Assembly (NCBI GenBank): GCA_947501565.1 | Contig: CANMWJ010000003.1 | Coordinates: 1-64,000 of the forward strand | Direction: 5' to 3' | DNA: 64,000 nt | DNA from: an uncultured Marinobacterium sp. | Lineage (GTDB): Bacteria; Pseudomonadota; Gammaproteobacteria; Pseudomonadales; Balneatricaceae | Shown here: positions 19,110 through 28,384 of the stretch, piece by piece | Layout of the letters: each line of letters starts with the position of its first letter | Position numbering within the stretch: position 1 is the first letter of the stretch | Translations under genes and position numbers: made by a program | Notes under the pieces: model-generated | The model's input: the letters and a program-made list of their open reading frames with translations, nothing else | Database searches by the model: none | What the model was told of the DNA's origin: nothing

Positions 19110-20213
19110 TTAGACGATCAAACCGTACTGATCGCGCAGGATCTCGATGATCTCTGCTTTCGGGTTCTCGGACTGAGGCAGCTTCTCACCGGTGATCTTC
19201 TCGGCGATGCCTACATAAGTGTCGGAAACCTTCTGGATCAGCGCTGCAGGCAGTTCGTTGTCACGCGCCAGTGCATAGCGCTCTTCCATGCGGTCTTTGT
19301 TAACCAGGATGTCAGAATCCGGGAAGTGGCTCAGCAGCTCCTGACGGAATACTTCCTTGGAGTTTTCCACCACTTTGCCTTCACGGTAAGACGGACCATC
19401 CCAGATACGGGAGGAGTCAGGTGTACCCACTTCGTCCATGTAGATCAGCTTGTCGTTGCCTTCGGCATCAGTGACGTAGCCAAACTCAAACTTGGTATCA
19501 ACGAATACCTGATCGACTTTCGCCAGCTCAGCGCTGATCACCTCGAAGCCCTCTTTCAGCAACTTCTCGTACAGATCAACATCATCCTGAGACTTGAACT
19601 TGAACGCTTCGTAGTTGTTTACGATGTCATCGCGGGTAACGTTCACATCGTCCACTTCAGGCACGCCCGGAATACCGGTCAGGATACCTTTGGTGGATGG
19701 CGTGATCAGCAGCTCCGGCAGTTTCTGGTCTTTCTGCAGGTCTTCAGCGATCTGGATACCACAGAACTCGCGCTCGCCCTTAGCGTACGCACGCCACATA
19801 GAACCGGTGATGTACTGACGGCAGATCGCTTCGATCATAACCGGTTTCGCTTTCTGAACGATCCATACCAGCGGGTGTGGGATATCCAGAATGTGGCTGT
19901 CGGCCAGTCCCTGTTCACGGAACAGCTTGAACCAGTGGTTAGAAATCGCGTTCAGTGCTGCACCTTTACCCGGTACGCCCTGCATGCCGCCTTCGCCAGT
20001 CCAGATGCACTCAAACGCAGAGATACGGTCACTGATGACCATTACCGCCAGCTCGGCATCTTCCTGTACGTTGTAGCCTTTCTCTTTGATCAGGCGACGG
20101 CTGTCCTCTTGGGTCAACCAGTATACGGAACGAACTTTACCGCTGTGTACCGGCAGATCGGTACGGATTGGAAGGTCGTTGTTAACCGCCAGAACTTTAT
20201 CTGCAAGACTCAT
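19110..20213 (-). CDS. purC: Phosphoribosylaminoimidazole-succinocarboxamide (SAICAR) synthase, long form
   Basis: A purine biosynthesis ligase joining CAIR and aspartate with ATP. The N-terminal motif [10 protein letters not shown] (about 23), [12 protein letters not shown] (about 61), [13 protein letters not shown] (about 79) and the aspartate-site region [10 protein letters not shown] (about 239) followed by [12 protein letters not shown] are all present. At about 367 residues it belongs to the long PurC class seen in Vibrio and relatives, not the 237-residue E. coli type. ATG 20213 (MSLADK) is preferred; a GTG at 20222 sits too close to the AGGA ribosome site. The 20223-20437 stretch upstream holds only promoter-like sequence. 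Confidence 0.95.
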   Translation of the reverse strand: MSLADKVLAVNNDLPIRTDLPVHSGKVRSVYWLTQEDSRRLIKEKGYNVQEDAELAVMVISDRISAFECIWTGEGGMQGVPGKGAALNAISNHWFKLFREQGLADSHILDIPHPLVWIVQKAKPVMIEAICRQYITGSMWRAYAKGEREFCGIQIAEDLQKDQKLPELLITPSTKGILTGIPGVPEVDDVNVTRDDIVNNYEAFKFKSQDDVDLYEKLLKEGFEVISAELAKVDQVFVDTKFEFGYVTDAEGNDKLIYMDEVGTPDSSRIWDGPSYREGKVVENSKEVFRQELLSHFPDSDILVNKDRMEERYALARDNELPAALIQKVSDTYVGIAEKITGEKLPQSENPKAEIIEILRDQYGLIV

Positions 20214-20437
20214 TTTCAACACTGTCCTGTTATTCGTAGATCAGGGAAGCCGCCTCATATCGACAGAGGGCAGCCTGTAAATTCGAAACGCGCGATTTTA
20301 CCAGATCGTCCCAGCCTAGACACGTTCGCGCGTATCTTACAGAGCACTTTTTATCTGATGCCGACAGGTTCATTGACCTCGAACCTATGATTCAACCAGC
20401 CTCACCTTCGCTGACAGCACGCGTAAATCCATGACCT

Positions 20438-20908
20438 TTACTGCCCCGGCATCACAATGTCGGCGCGGGTACTTTCCACGATATCCAGCAGCTCCTGCTG
20501 CTCTTTTTCAGGCACTTCGAATTTCGCCAGAGTTTTCTTGAAGTCCACCACCATCGCATCCCATTCGTTCTTTGTAATACTCAGATGCACGTGGGAATCC
20601 TTCATATTGCGGCCTGTATAGGTATCCGGCCCACCGGTCACCTGGCTGACCAACAGCGTAACCCGGAACTTAAGTCCCGCTTTGGGTACCCGGTCACGGG
20701 ATGCCTTGATCGCCGGATTGGCATTTAACACATCGTTTACCAGCAGGCGTTCAATAAAATCGTCAACCACGGTGGCGATACTGTAGGCACCACCTAAGCG
20801 GTCATAAAGGGAGCGCTCCTGCTGATGACCATCAGCCAGCGCCACACCTGAGAATATAAGGGTGATAGCCATTACCAGAGCGGTAACGGCGGATCGTAGG
20901 GGTTGCAT
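20438..20908 (-). CDS. Exported group 1 truncated haemoglobin-like protein
   Basis: A 156-residue globin of the two-over-two (TrHbN-like) type, with the family opening SLYDRLGGAYSIATVVDDF (about 36) and the block GGPDTYTGRNMKDSHVHLSI (about 95). The proximal haem His is probably the first His of SHVHL. ATG 20908 is chosen because GAGGA lies 8 bases upstream and the product then begins with a clean signal peptide (MQPLRSAVTALVMAITLIFS, cleavage near VALA/D). Export is unusual for truncated globins, which are mostly cytosolic. Oxygen, NO or peroxide handling in the periplasm is inference. No operon partner is evident. Confidence 0.85.
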   Translation of the reverse strand: MQPLRSAVTALVMAITLIFSGVALADGHQQERSLYDRLGGAYSIATVVDDFIERLLVNDVLNANPAIKASRDRVPKAGLKFRVTLLVSQVTGGPDTYTGRNMKDSHVHLSITKNEWDAMVVDFKKTLAKFEVPEKEQQELLDIVESTRADIVMPGQ

Positions 20909-21045
20909 AACATCTGTCCTCATCGTTATGACCTTTACAGCCCGGTCAGTTGATATGCAGTTGTGACTCAACCGGGATGCAACAAAACCCCCGGTACCGC
21001 GTGAGCACGGGTATGTAGTGAAAGTATAGCGTTAACGCCCTGCTG

Positions 21046-21648
21046 TTAATGATCCGATGTACGTACGATCTCCTCCAGGCCGATTCCCGGACAGATATGA
21101 TCATTGATGTAGTCGATCAGGTTGGTCGCCACATGGCGGATACGTTTGTCGATCATCTCATCGGTACAGTTTCCCTGATCATCAAACACTCGCTGTACCC
21201 CCGCTACTGACACGGGTGCGGGCAACACGATCGAGCCTACATGGGAGCAGACACCGCGCAGCTGCTCCAGCGATTTGATCGCACCGATCGCACCCGCAGC
21301 CACCCCCAGCAACGCCACCGGTTTGCCCGCCAGCACAGAGGGAAATCCCAGATTCTCGATCGCCAGCTTGGTGAGTGCACTGAAACTGCCGTGATACTCA
21401 GGCGTCGCAAAGATCACCCCTGTTGCCGACGCGACGGTGTCACGAAAATGCTTCAGGCTCGCCAGGTCCCCTTGCTGCCCGGGCAACGGCAGATCGAGCG
21501 CCATCATATCGATCACTTCCAGCTTAATATCGCCATATTTACCGATCTCATCCGCCACCAGCGCCACCGCTTTATCGGTGTAGTTGCCCTCCCTGACGCT
21601 GCCGGGAATGATCACGATACGAATCTGCCCCTCTCTGGAATCGGTCAT
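21046..21648 (-). CDS. NAD(P)H-dependent FMN reductase family flavoprotein
   Basis: A 200-residue flavodoxin-like quinone/FMN reductase (ChrR/YieF-like). The FMN phosphate loop PGSVREGNYT is at about residues 15-24 and the second flavin loop TPEYHGSFSALTKLAIENL at about 85. The GKPVALLGVAAGAIGA segment is also typical. It probably reduces quinones or other acceptors with two electrons in the cytosol; the natural substrate is unknown. It is divergent from the MOSC gene across about 120 bases. Confidence 0.85.
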   Translation of the reverse strand: MTDSREGQIRIVIIPGSVREGNYTDKAVALVADEIGKYGDIKLEVIDMMALDLPLPGQQGDLASLKHFRDTVASATGVIFATPEYHGSFSALTKLAIENLGFPSVLAGKPVALLGVAAGAIGAIKSLEQLRGVCSHVGSIVLPAPVSVAGVQRVFDDQGNCTDEMIDKRIRHVATNLIDYINDHICPGIGLEEIVRTSDH

Positions 21649-21767
21649 CTTATCTGCCTCCTGAGGTTAATCGCTACGTTGGCTGTACTCAAAAGCATAG
21701 TTGATCGCTGTGCCACAGCTGCTCTGTTGTATTAGCATAAGACGGGATAACAACCGGGTACCTGATC

Positions 21768-22262
21768 ATGAAAAACAGTCAGAGCCGACTGATCGCTCGT
21801 TACACAGAAGGTTTATCCGCGGGCACCTTGCAGTGGATAGGGCTGCGCCCGCAACATAAAGCAGAGATGCTGAACGTCGGGCAGGTAAAAGCCATCGCTA
21901 ACCACGGACTTGAGGGAGACCACCGCTGCCAGAAAACACCCGGTTCCGCACGGCAGGTCAGCCTGATCGCTCAAGAGCACGTCGAGGTGATCGCCAGCCT
22001 GCTGGGAAGAGAACAGATTGATCCCTCCCTTCTGCGCCGCAATCTGGTGGTGTCAGGCATCAACCTCTACGCTCTACGCCACCAGCGCTTCCGTATCGGC
22101 GAAGCTGAATTTGAGGCCACCGCGCAGTGTCATCCCTGCTCACGTATGGAACAAGCGCTTGGCAAGGGCGCGGTCGCAGCCATGCTGGGCCATGGCGGTT
22201 TGTGTGCCAAGATAATCAAAGACGGGGTTATCCGTCTGGGCGATAGGGTAGAAAAACTCTGA
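21768..22262 (+). CDS. MOSC-domain protein
   Basis: A 164-residue stand-alone MOSC (molybdenum cofactor sulfurase C-terminal) protein. Visible are GLEGDHRC near 44, RQVSLIAQEHVE near 60, LRRNLVVSGINLYAL near 90 and the conserved Cys in QCHPCSRMEQALG (about 122), which in this family contacts sulfur or molybdenum cofactor. Homologues such as YiiM act in N-hydroxylated base reduction or Moco handling. The exact role here is unknown. It is a single gene divergent from the FMN reductase. Confidence 0.85.
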   Translation: MKNSQSRLIARYTEGLSAGTLQWIGLRPQHKAEMLNVGQVKAIANHGLEGDHRCQKTPGSARQVSLIAQEHVEVIASLLGREQIDPSLLRRNLVVSGINLYALRHQRFRIGEAEFEATAQCHPCSRMEQALGKGAVAAMLGHGGLCAKIIKDGVIRLGDRVEKL

Positions 22263-22322
22263 TCTCACCGCCTTTCTTTAATCCACAGAGATCCCGCTGC
22301 CCAGAGGAATCTCACTCAGGCG

Positions 22323-22352
22323 TTGGCGAACGCCGCATTCTCCCCCAATACT
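22323..22352 (+). promoter_or_regulatory. Candidate sigma-70 promoter of the EF-G-like gene
   Basis: TTGGCG (22323-22328), an 18-base spacer, then AATACT (22347-22352). A 13-codon open frame (22386-22427) between it and the gene ends over the ribosome site but lacks its own. Confidence 0.4.
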
Positions 22353-22437
22353 GTCTATTAACCGCCAACATTTCCCCTCTGCTCCATGGACTGTACGCAG
22401 GAGGCCACCTCATCTAGCGATGCTTAGGAGGTATCCC

Positions 22438-24489
22438 ATGCCCCGCTTCAGTACGGAAAACATTCGCAATATCGCAATTGTCGGTCACGCCGGCGCCGGT
22501 AAAACCACACTCGTTGAGAGTCTGTTGCACCGCGCTGGCGCGATCAATACCCCCGGTACCATCGAACGTGGTACCACCCTGTCAGACTACAGCCCGGTAG
22601 AAAAACAGATGCAGCACTCGATCGATGTCTCCCTGTGCAGCTTCGACCATGCCGGCAATCACGTGAACCTGCTCGACACACCGGGATATCCCGACCTGAT
22701 CGGTCGCTCGATCAGCGTGTTACCTGCCGTGGACAGCGTTGCCGTCATAATCAACGCCCAGATGGGGATCGAACAGATCAGCCAGAAGATGCTGGAGCTG
22801 TGTGCCCGGCGCGAGATCTGCCGCATGATCATCATCAACAAAACCGACGTAGCCCCCGCTGATCTGAGCCCCCTGTTAAGTGAGCTTCAGGAGCGCTTTG
22901 GCAGTGTATGTCTGCCACTCAACCTACCCGCTGCGTCCGGCGATGCTGTGGTGGATTGTTTCTTTGAACATGGCGATACCGACACCGCGTTTTCATCCGT
23001 CGCCGAGGTGCACGATGCCATTGTCGATCAGGTGGTGGAGGTCGATGAGGAGCTGATGCAGCTCTACCTGGAACAGGGTGAAGAACTTTCCCCCGAACAA
23101 CTACACGCACCCTTTGAACAGGCGTTACGCGAAAGCCACCTGATCCCGGTCTGTTTCGTCTCCGCCCGCAGCGGTGCCGGTGTCAGCGAACTGCTCGATA
23201 TCTTCGCCCGTCTGATGCCCAACCCCAACGAAGCAAATCCACCCCAGTTCTTAAAAGGCGAAGGCGATGACGCTAAACCCGTACAGATCTCAACCGCCGC
23301 CGATGCCCACGTAATCGCGCACGTCTTTAAGGTCAGCGTTGATCCCTATATGGGCCGCCTGGGGTTGTTCCGCATCCATCAGGGTACCGTCAACGCAGGC
23401 TCTCAACTGTTTATCGGTGATGGTCGTAAACCCTTCAAGGTCGCACACCTGCTCAAACTGCAGGGCAAACAACATGAGGAGATCGGCAGTGCCGTACCCG
23501 GTGATCTCTGCGCTGTCTCCAAGGTCGACGAGATCTTCTTTGATGCGGTGTTGCACGACTCCCACGATGAGGACCACTACCACCTGCGCCCCATCGAGCT
23601 GCCCCAACCGATGAGCGGTCTTGCGATTCAGACCACCCGCCGCGGTGACGAACAGAAACTCTCCGAAGCGCTACATAAGCTGGCCTCTGAAGACCCCGGC
23701 GTACATATTGAGCACCGTGCCTCCCTGAACGAAACCGTCCTGTATGGCGCCGGTGACCTGCACCTGAAGATAGTGCTGGATAAGATGAAGGAGCAGTTCA
23801 ACGTGGATGTGGAAACCCATCCGCCCAGCATCGCCTACCGCGAAACCATCACCACACCCGCCGAAGGGCATCATCGCCATAAAAAACAGTCCGGTGGTGC
23901 AGGCCAGTTTGGTGAAGTCTTCCTACGTGTAGCACCCCGCGAACGCGGTAGTGGTTTCCTGTTCATCAACAAAGTCGTTGGCGGTTCAATCCCCACCCAG
24001 TTTATTCCTGCGGTCGAGAAAGGTGTCCGTCAGGTACTGGAGTCCGGCGCCATCGCCGGTTACCCGCTTCAGGATCTGGAAGTCACCGTGTACGACGGTA
24101 AACATCACTCCGTGGATTCGAAAGAGATCGCGTTTGTTGCGGCAGGTAAGAAAGCCTTCCTTGATGGCATCCACAACGCGCATCCCATCGTGTTGGAGCC
24201 TTTTGTGAACGTGGCGATTGTGACGCCGACCGACAGTGTGGGTGATATTACCGGTGATATTTCATCGAAACGCGGACTGATCAGCGGCACAACGGTACTG
24301 CCCCAGAATCAGGTTGAGGTCAGCGCCCAGCTACCCCTGTCAGAGATGGATGGTTACCAGTCCAAACTGAAATCGCTGACCGGGGGCGAAGGCAGTTTCA
24401 CCATGGAGTTCAGCCACTACGAACCGGTACCGCATAAGGTACAGGAGGCGCTGATGGCCGAGTTCCGTCCGGGGACGGAGCTGGAATAG
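22438..24489 (+). CDS. Elongation factor G-like translational GTPase (FusA2 type)
   Basis: A 683-residue GTPase with EF-G architecture. It has G1 GHAGAGKTTL (about 16), DTPGYPD (G3, about 79), NKTD (G4, about 133), a domain II beta barrel (about 285-385) and a domain IV part with SGGAGQFGEVFLRV and GGSIPTQFIPAVEKGV (about 485-520). The divergent G domain (SDYSPVEKQMQHSI) and overall form match the EF-G-like or FusA2 group, not the canonical translocase. Its function in translation is not settled. ATG 22438 is preceded by TAGGAGGT at 6 bases, so an upstream in-frame ATG at 22420 is not used. It is monocistronic. Confidence 0.88.
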   Translation: MPRFSTENIRNIAIVGHAGAGKTTLVESLLHRAGAINTPGTIERGTTLSDYSPVEKQMQHSIDVSLCSFDHAGNHVNLLDTPGYPDLIGRSISVLPAVDSVAVIINAQMGIEQISQKMLELCARREICRMIIINKTDVAPADLSPLLSELQERFGSVCLPLNLPAASGDAVVDCFFEHGDTDTAFSSVAEVHDAIVDQVVEVDEELMQLYLEQGEELSPEQLHAPFEQALRESHLIPVCFVSARSGAGVSELLDIFARLMPNPNEANPPQFLKGEGDDAKPVQISTAADAHVIAHVFKVSVDPYMGRLGLFRIHQGTVNAGSQLFIGDGRKPFKVAHLLKLQGKQHEEIGSAVPGDLCAVSKVDEIFFDAVLHDSHDEDHYHLRPIELPQPMSGLAIQTTRRGDEQKLSEALHKLASEDPGVHIEHRASLNETVLYGAGDLHLKIVLDKMKEQFNVDVETHPPSIAYRETITTPAEGHHRHKKQSGGAGQFGEVFLRVAPRERGSGFLFINKVVGGSIPTQFIPAVEKGVRQVLESGAIAGYPLQDLEVTVYDGKHHSVDSKEIAFVAAGKKAFLDGIHNAHPIVLEPFVNVAIVTPTDSVGDITGDISSKRGLISGTTVLPQNQVEVSAQLPLSEMDGYQSKLKSLTGGEGSFTMEFSHYEPVPHKVQEALMAEFRPGTELE

Positions 24490-24493
24490 AAAC

Positions 24494-25228
24494 TCAGGAC
24501 TGCGTTGGCTTTTCAGACCGGAAGGCGGCCGGGTCGCGAAGATAACTGCGGCCCAACTGCCACAACATTAATGCAGCCCCCAAACCACAGGTACCCAGCA
24601 CCATCGTCATGATCATGATCTGGTAACGTACCGCCACCAGCGGTGATACACCGGAGAGGATCTGGCCGGTCATCATACCCGGCAGCGCCACCAAGCCAAC
24701 CGCCAACAGGCTGTTTACCTGCGGGATCATCGCCGCATGAAAGGCTGTGATCCGGGCCTGGCGTTCACTCTCGCCGCGCTGCAGCTCCGCATGGTAGCGC
24801 TCCGCCGCCAGGCTCACGCCGTTCATGGTATTGGCAAAATACATCCCCGCCAGCGGCACCATCACCTGGGGTTCGTACCAGTACTCGACCCCCAGCACCA
24901 ACTTCAGTGATATCAGCAGATGTACACCAACCGCGATAAACAGGGCGACAAACGCCGCCTTGAGAAATCCCGGTTGCTGCCGCACCGGACGCACCGAGAT
25001 CCAGGCAGCGGCACAGATCATCACACTAAGGACCAGCAGCGTAATCCAGGGCGAGGGATGCTCAAACATCGCCACCAGCACATACCCCACACCCAGCAGC
25101 TGCAGGCCCATACGTGCGCTGGCGATCAGGATCTCCGACGGTCGCCCCTGCCAGAACCAGTAGATGCCATACACCATAACGACAGGAATAAGACACCAGC
25201 TCAGCGACCACCAGGATATTGAATGCAT
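24494..25228 (-). CDS. ABC transporter permease of the FetB/YbbM (UPF0014) family
   Basis: A 244-residue inner-membrane protein with about seven hydrophobic segments. It matches the FetB family by GLQLLGVGYVL near 37, the motif MYFANTMNGVSLAAERY near 130 and PGMMTGQILSGVSP near 195. In E. coli FetB works with the ATPase FetA in iron export and oxidative stress resistance. No FetA-like ATPase lies beside it here. ATG 25228 is chosen because GGGGAG lies 5 bases upstream; the frame is open further to 25249. It is convergent with the EF-G-like gene, with stops only 4 bases apart. Confidence 0.82.
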   Translation of the reverse strand: MHSISWWSLSWCLIPVVMVYGIYWFWQGRPSEILIASARMGLQLLGVGYVLVAMFEHPSPWITLLVLSVMICAAAWISVRPVRQQPGFLKAAFVALFIAVGVHLLISLKLVLGVEYWYEPQVMVPLAGMYFANTMNGVSLAAERYHAELQRGESERQARITAFHAAMIPQVNSLLAVGLVALPGMMTGQILSGVSPLVAVRYQIMIMTMVLGTCGLGAALMLWQLGRSYLRDPAAFRSEKPTQS

Positions 25229-25390
25229 TGTTTCTCCCCAAGATAACACCCGCGCGCCATTTCGCGCGCAAACCGCCCTTTATACCCGTCCAGTACAACA
25301 AACGGATGACAGCAGTCCAAATACGCCCGCCCCGCGTGCGCCAGCTACGCACGCAGGTAGACGATGCCATATCCCGGATAGCCGGAACAA

Positions 25391-26809
25391 CTAGCCCGGG
25401 GCGATATTCTGGTTCACGCGGAAGAAGTTTTCCGGATCATATTGGGCCTTAACCTGGGCGAGGCGTGCATAATTTCCCCCGTAAGCGCCGTCGACCCGCT
25501 CCTCATCTTCACTGATGAAATTCACGTACACACCACCGGTTGCCATCGGTTTAGTCGCATCGAAGAACTCCCGTGCCCAGGCGATACAGGCACGGTCATC
25601 GCCCACATCATCCCAACGGGTGTGCACGTTCATTACAAACTCGACGTCGCGGTGAGGATACGCAGTGGCATCTGAGGCGACGCGGTTGATCTGCCCGCCG
25701 AGCTGGGCGAGGAAGATCTCCGATTGAGGGCTGGGCAACTTACCGCCGTACTCCACCAGCATATCGATCAGTTCATCACTCAAGGATGCGAAGTTATGGG
25801 ATTTCCAGTAATTACGTGCGCCTGGCGTCAGCAATGGGTCAAACGCCTGCTGGAAGGCGATAAACGGGTGCGGCGCGAAACCGTCTGCAATTGGTTCACC
25901 CAGTTCCCGCAATGTGGCCAACGCTTTCTCACCTGCGTCCATCGGGCCGTTATAAAGCGCCACAATGATCAGGGAAAGTTTACCGTGATCTTGTGGATCC
26001 AAAAACGGCAGCGGCGGCGCATCACGGATCACCGCCCACACGGTCAGCTCATCCGGATTATCTTTGCAGACGCTTCGATAGGCGTGTAATACGTCACGCG
26101 CCTGATCGTAGGGATACACAACAGGCCCCGACATCACCATCGGCCCCACCGCGTGTAAACGAAACTCAAAGGAGGTAACGATCCCGAAGTTGCCGCCACC
26201 ACCGCGAATCGCCCAGAACAGGTCTGGATGCTGGTGCGCATCACAGCGCAGACGCTCCCCGTCGGCGGTCACCACCTCCGCCGCAATCAGGTTATCGATT
26301 GTCAGGCCGTGCTTGCGACTGATCCAGCCAAAGCCACCACCCAATGTCAGGCCACCCACGCCGGTGGTGGAGTTGATCCCCACCGGGACGGCCAAACCGT
26401 ACTGCTGTGCTTCATGATCCAGATCCCCCAAGGTGGCGCCTGGGCCTACCGTGGCGATTCTGCGCTCGGGATCGACCTGTACAGAGTGCATTGCACTGAG
26501 GTCGATCAGCAGTGCCTCATCCGCCAGTGATTTCCCGGCGATGTTATGCCCGGCACCCCGTACCGACACCAGTAGATTACGTGAGCGCGCGAACCGCACC
26601 GCATGCCGTACATCCGCCGTGCCGCTGCAGCGAACAATCACGCCGGGGCGGCGGTCTATCATCGCGTTCCAGATCTGACGTGTATCATCGTAGGCCTCCT
26701 GTCCTGCAACAATTATCTCGCCCCGGATTCCCGCACACAGCTCATCAAGCGTTTCGTCATCCAGAGTCAGCATGGTGCCGTTCAACGAACGGATCTCTGC
26801 CATAGCCAT
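25391..26809 (-). CDS. FAD-linked oxidase of the berberine bridge enzyme family
   Basis: A 472-residue flavoprotein with an FAD_binding_4 domain (about 40-210) and a BBE C-terminal motif (GNYARLAQVKAQYDPENFFR). The RGAGHNIAG segment (about 86) supplies the histidine that binds FAD covalently in this family. The second anchor, a cysteine in the GxCPxVG motif, is replaced: the sequence reads GINSTTGVGG. A single histidyl link is therefore expected. GGGFGWISRKHGL is typical. Substrate (sugar, alcohol or other) is unknown. ATG 26809 follows AAGGAGGT at 6 bases. A 160-base gap separates it from the FetB gene, so cotranscription is uncertain. Confidence 0.87.
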   Translation of the reverse strand: MAMAEIRSLNGTMLTLDDETLDELCAGIRGEIIVAGQEAYDDTRQIWNAMIDRRPGVIVRCSGTADVRHAVRFARSRNLLVSVRGAGHNIAGKSLADEALLIDLSAMHSVQVDPERRIATVGPGATLGDLDHEAQQYGLAVPVGINSTTGVGGLTLGGGFGWISRKHGLTIDNLIAAEVVTADGERLRCDAHQHPDLFWAIRGGGGNFGIVTSFEFRLHAVGPMVMSGPVVYPYDQARDVLHAYRSVCKDNPDELTVWAVIRDAPPLPFLDPQDHGKLSLIIVALYNGPMDAGEKALATLRELGEPIADGFAPHPFIAFQQAFDPLLTPGARNYWKSHNFASLSDELIDMLVEYGGKLPSPQSEIFLAQLGGQINRVASDATAYPHRDVEFVMNVHTRWDDVGDDRACIAWAREFFDATKPMATGGVYVNFISEDEERVDGAYGGNYARLAQVKAQYDPENFFRVNQNIAPG

Positions 26810-27180
26810 ATATAAACCTCCTTCAGCCAGCCCGAACAAACAGCCTGACCGGAGGGTACGCAGCCAGCACCACATTGAAGGCTGCGGAAAGTGAATAGGG
26901 TTACTGCCGCTAAAGGCGTCGAACTGCAGCTATACGTTGTAAAAATACGCGCCTTCGGACAATTGGATGGATCACGGGGAACCCCGCTCCAGGCATACAG
27001 CACCGCCACGAGACTTTGCTATACGACGCTGTATAAATTTTAGACAATCACAAATATCACTCGCGTAGCACTCTGTGCCATCAACACGAAAATTAAACAC
27101 TAAAAAACCTGTAACCAATGCTCACTTTTCATACAGCGCGGCCGATAACCGTTTAACACTCGGATTCAGAGGTCAGCCGG
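26810..27180. other. Intergenic stretch between two divergent genes
   Basis: A 371-base gap that must hold the promoters of the oxidase gene and the calcium-loop gene. I see AT-rich stretches (27030-27110), a small hairpin (GGGGAACCCC near 26976) and the oxidase ribosome site (26811-26823). No open frame or RNA gene is convincing. Confidence 0.5.
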
Positions 27181-28365
27181 ATGATCATCACAAACCATAA
27201 CGTTGCATTCACCACCAGCCACAGTAAACAGCAGAGCAGCCTTGAACAGGAGACTCTGCAGGTCCATCAGGTAGGCACGGATGGCAGTGGTCAGGTACTG
27301 CAGCAGGCATCCTCGGACAACACCTCCCTGTCAGACGAAGCGCTGGCGTTGGCTAAAAAAGTGGGTGCGAACAACGGCGGCGTGCGTCTGGAGCATAGCG
27401 AATCTGAGCTTGCCAGCCGCAGCAATCAGCTCAATGCACAGGTCAGCATTGCACCGCTGAGCGACCGTGGTGATCAGGGTCCGGTGCTGACCACAGGTCT
27501 CGTGCCGCTCCCCGCCGCAGATGCGGCGGCTGCGGGAGTGAATACCGGCACGATCGGACAACCGAGTTCGCTCGACCCGCAGATGAGGCTGGCCGCACAG
27601 ATCATCTCCGCCATGACCGGAAAATCGATTGAGTTGACCGATGTACGTGATCTGGAATTCGCCTACTCTGAAAACGCGGTTCCGGCTGACGGTGCACCTG
27701 CGGTTGGCATGCGTTACGAACATATCAGCGAATACCACGAGTCGGAGCTGACCACTTTCAGCGCGCAGGCCCAGATTCATACCGCCGATGGCCGCCAGAT
27801 CGATGTAGATCTGATGATGCAGATGTCACGCAGCTATAGCAGCAGCGAACGCACGCTGATCACCGCCGGTGCACAGCTGAAAGACCCGCTGGTGATCAAC
27901 TTTGATGCGCCTGCAGTTGAGCTGAGCAACGACAAATTCCTCTTTGATATTGATGCCGACGGTAACAAGGACAACATTAATCAGGTCGGTTCCGGCAGCG
28001 GTTTGCTGATGTTGGATAAAAACGGCGATGGTCGCGCCAATAATGGCAGCGAACTGTTCGGCGCACTGAGCGGCGACGGTTTCGCCGATCTAGCTAAGTA
28101 CGATGACGATGGCAACGGGTTTATCGACGAAGGCGATGCCATATTCCACGAATTGAAGATCTGGGTAAAAACCAACCGCGGCGGTGACGAATACTTCTCC
28201 CTGGCAGACAAGGGTGTCGGCGCCATCTATCTGGGCAGCGTGCAAACCCCGTTCGAGCTGAAAAACGCTGACAACGAACTGCAGGGGCAGGTACGCAACT
28301 CAGGTTTCTTTATCGGTGAGGATGGGGAAGCCGGTACCGTACAGCAGATCGATCTGGTGGTCTGA
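27181..28365 (+). CDS. Calcium-loop (EF-hand-like) protein, paralogue 1
   Basis: A 394-residue acidic protein without signal peptide or membrane segment. The N-terminal 150 residues are low-complexity (rich in Ser, Gln, Ala). A middle domain has TADGRQIDVDLMMQMSRSYS (about 200). The C-terminal module (about 240-394) holds Asp/Asn/Gly loops: DIDADGNKDNI, DKNGDGRANNGSELFGALSG and DDDGNGFIDEGD, the last fitting a 12-residue EF-hand loop. The same ELFGALSG-type module occurs in large RTX/type I secretion proteins. Function is unknown. Its paralogue lies at 35209-36357 on the opposite strand, sharing the N-terminal MII..NV...TSH pattern and a QQ(I/V)D(L/M)VV end. GAGGT precedes the ATG. Confidence 0.85.
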   Translation: MIITNHNVAFTTSHSKQQSSLEQETLQVHQVGTDGSGQVLQQASSDNTSLSDEALALAKKVGANNGGVRLEHSESELASRSNQLNAQVSIAPLSDRGDQGPVLTTGLVPLPAADAAAAGVNTGTIGQPSSLDPQMRLAAQIISAMTGKSIELTDVRDLEFAYSENAVPADGAPAVGMRYEHISEYHESELTTFSAQAQIHTADGRQIDVDLMMQMSRSYSSSERTLITAGAQLKDPLVINFDAPAVELSNDKFLFDIDADGNKDNINQVGSGSGLLMLDKNGDGRANNGSELFGALSGDGFADLAKYDDDGNGFIDEGDAIFHELKIWVKTNRGGDEYFSLADKGVGAIYLGSVQTPFELKNADNELQGQVRNSGFFIGEDGEAGTVQQIDLVV

Positions 28366-28384
28366 TACCGGCAGGGGCCTGTTT

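Noticed and set aside
19101-20390. 429-codon plus-strand frame opposite purC
   Set aside because: Shadow of purC, whose motifs are complete.
22386-22427. 13-codon leader peptide before the EF-G-like gene
   Set aside because: It ends over the ribosome site, suggesting coupling, but has no ribosome site itself and no attenuator-like hairpin.
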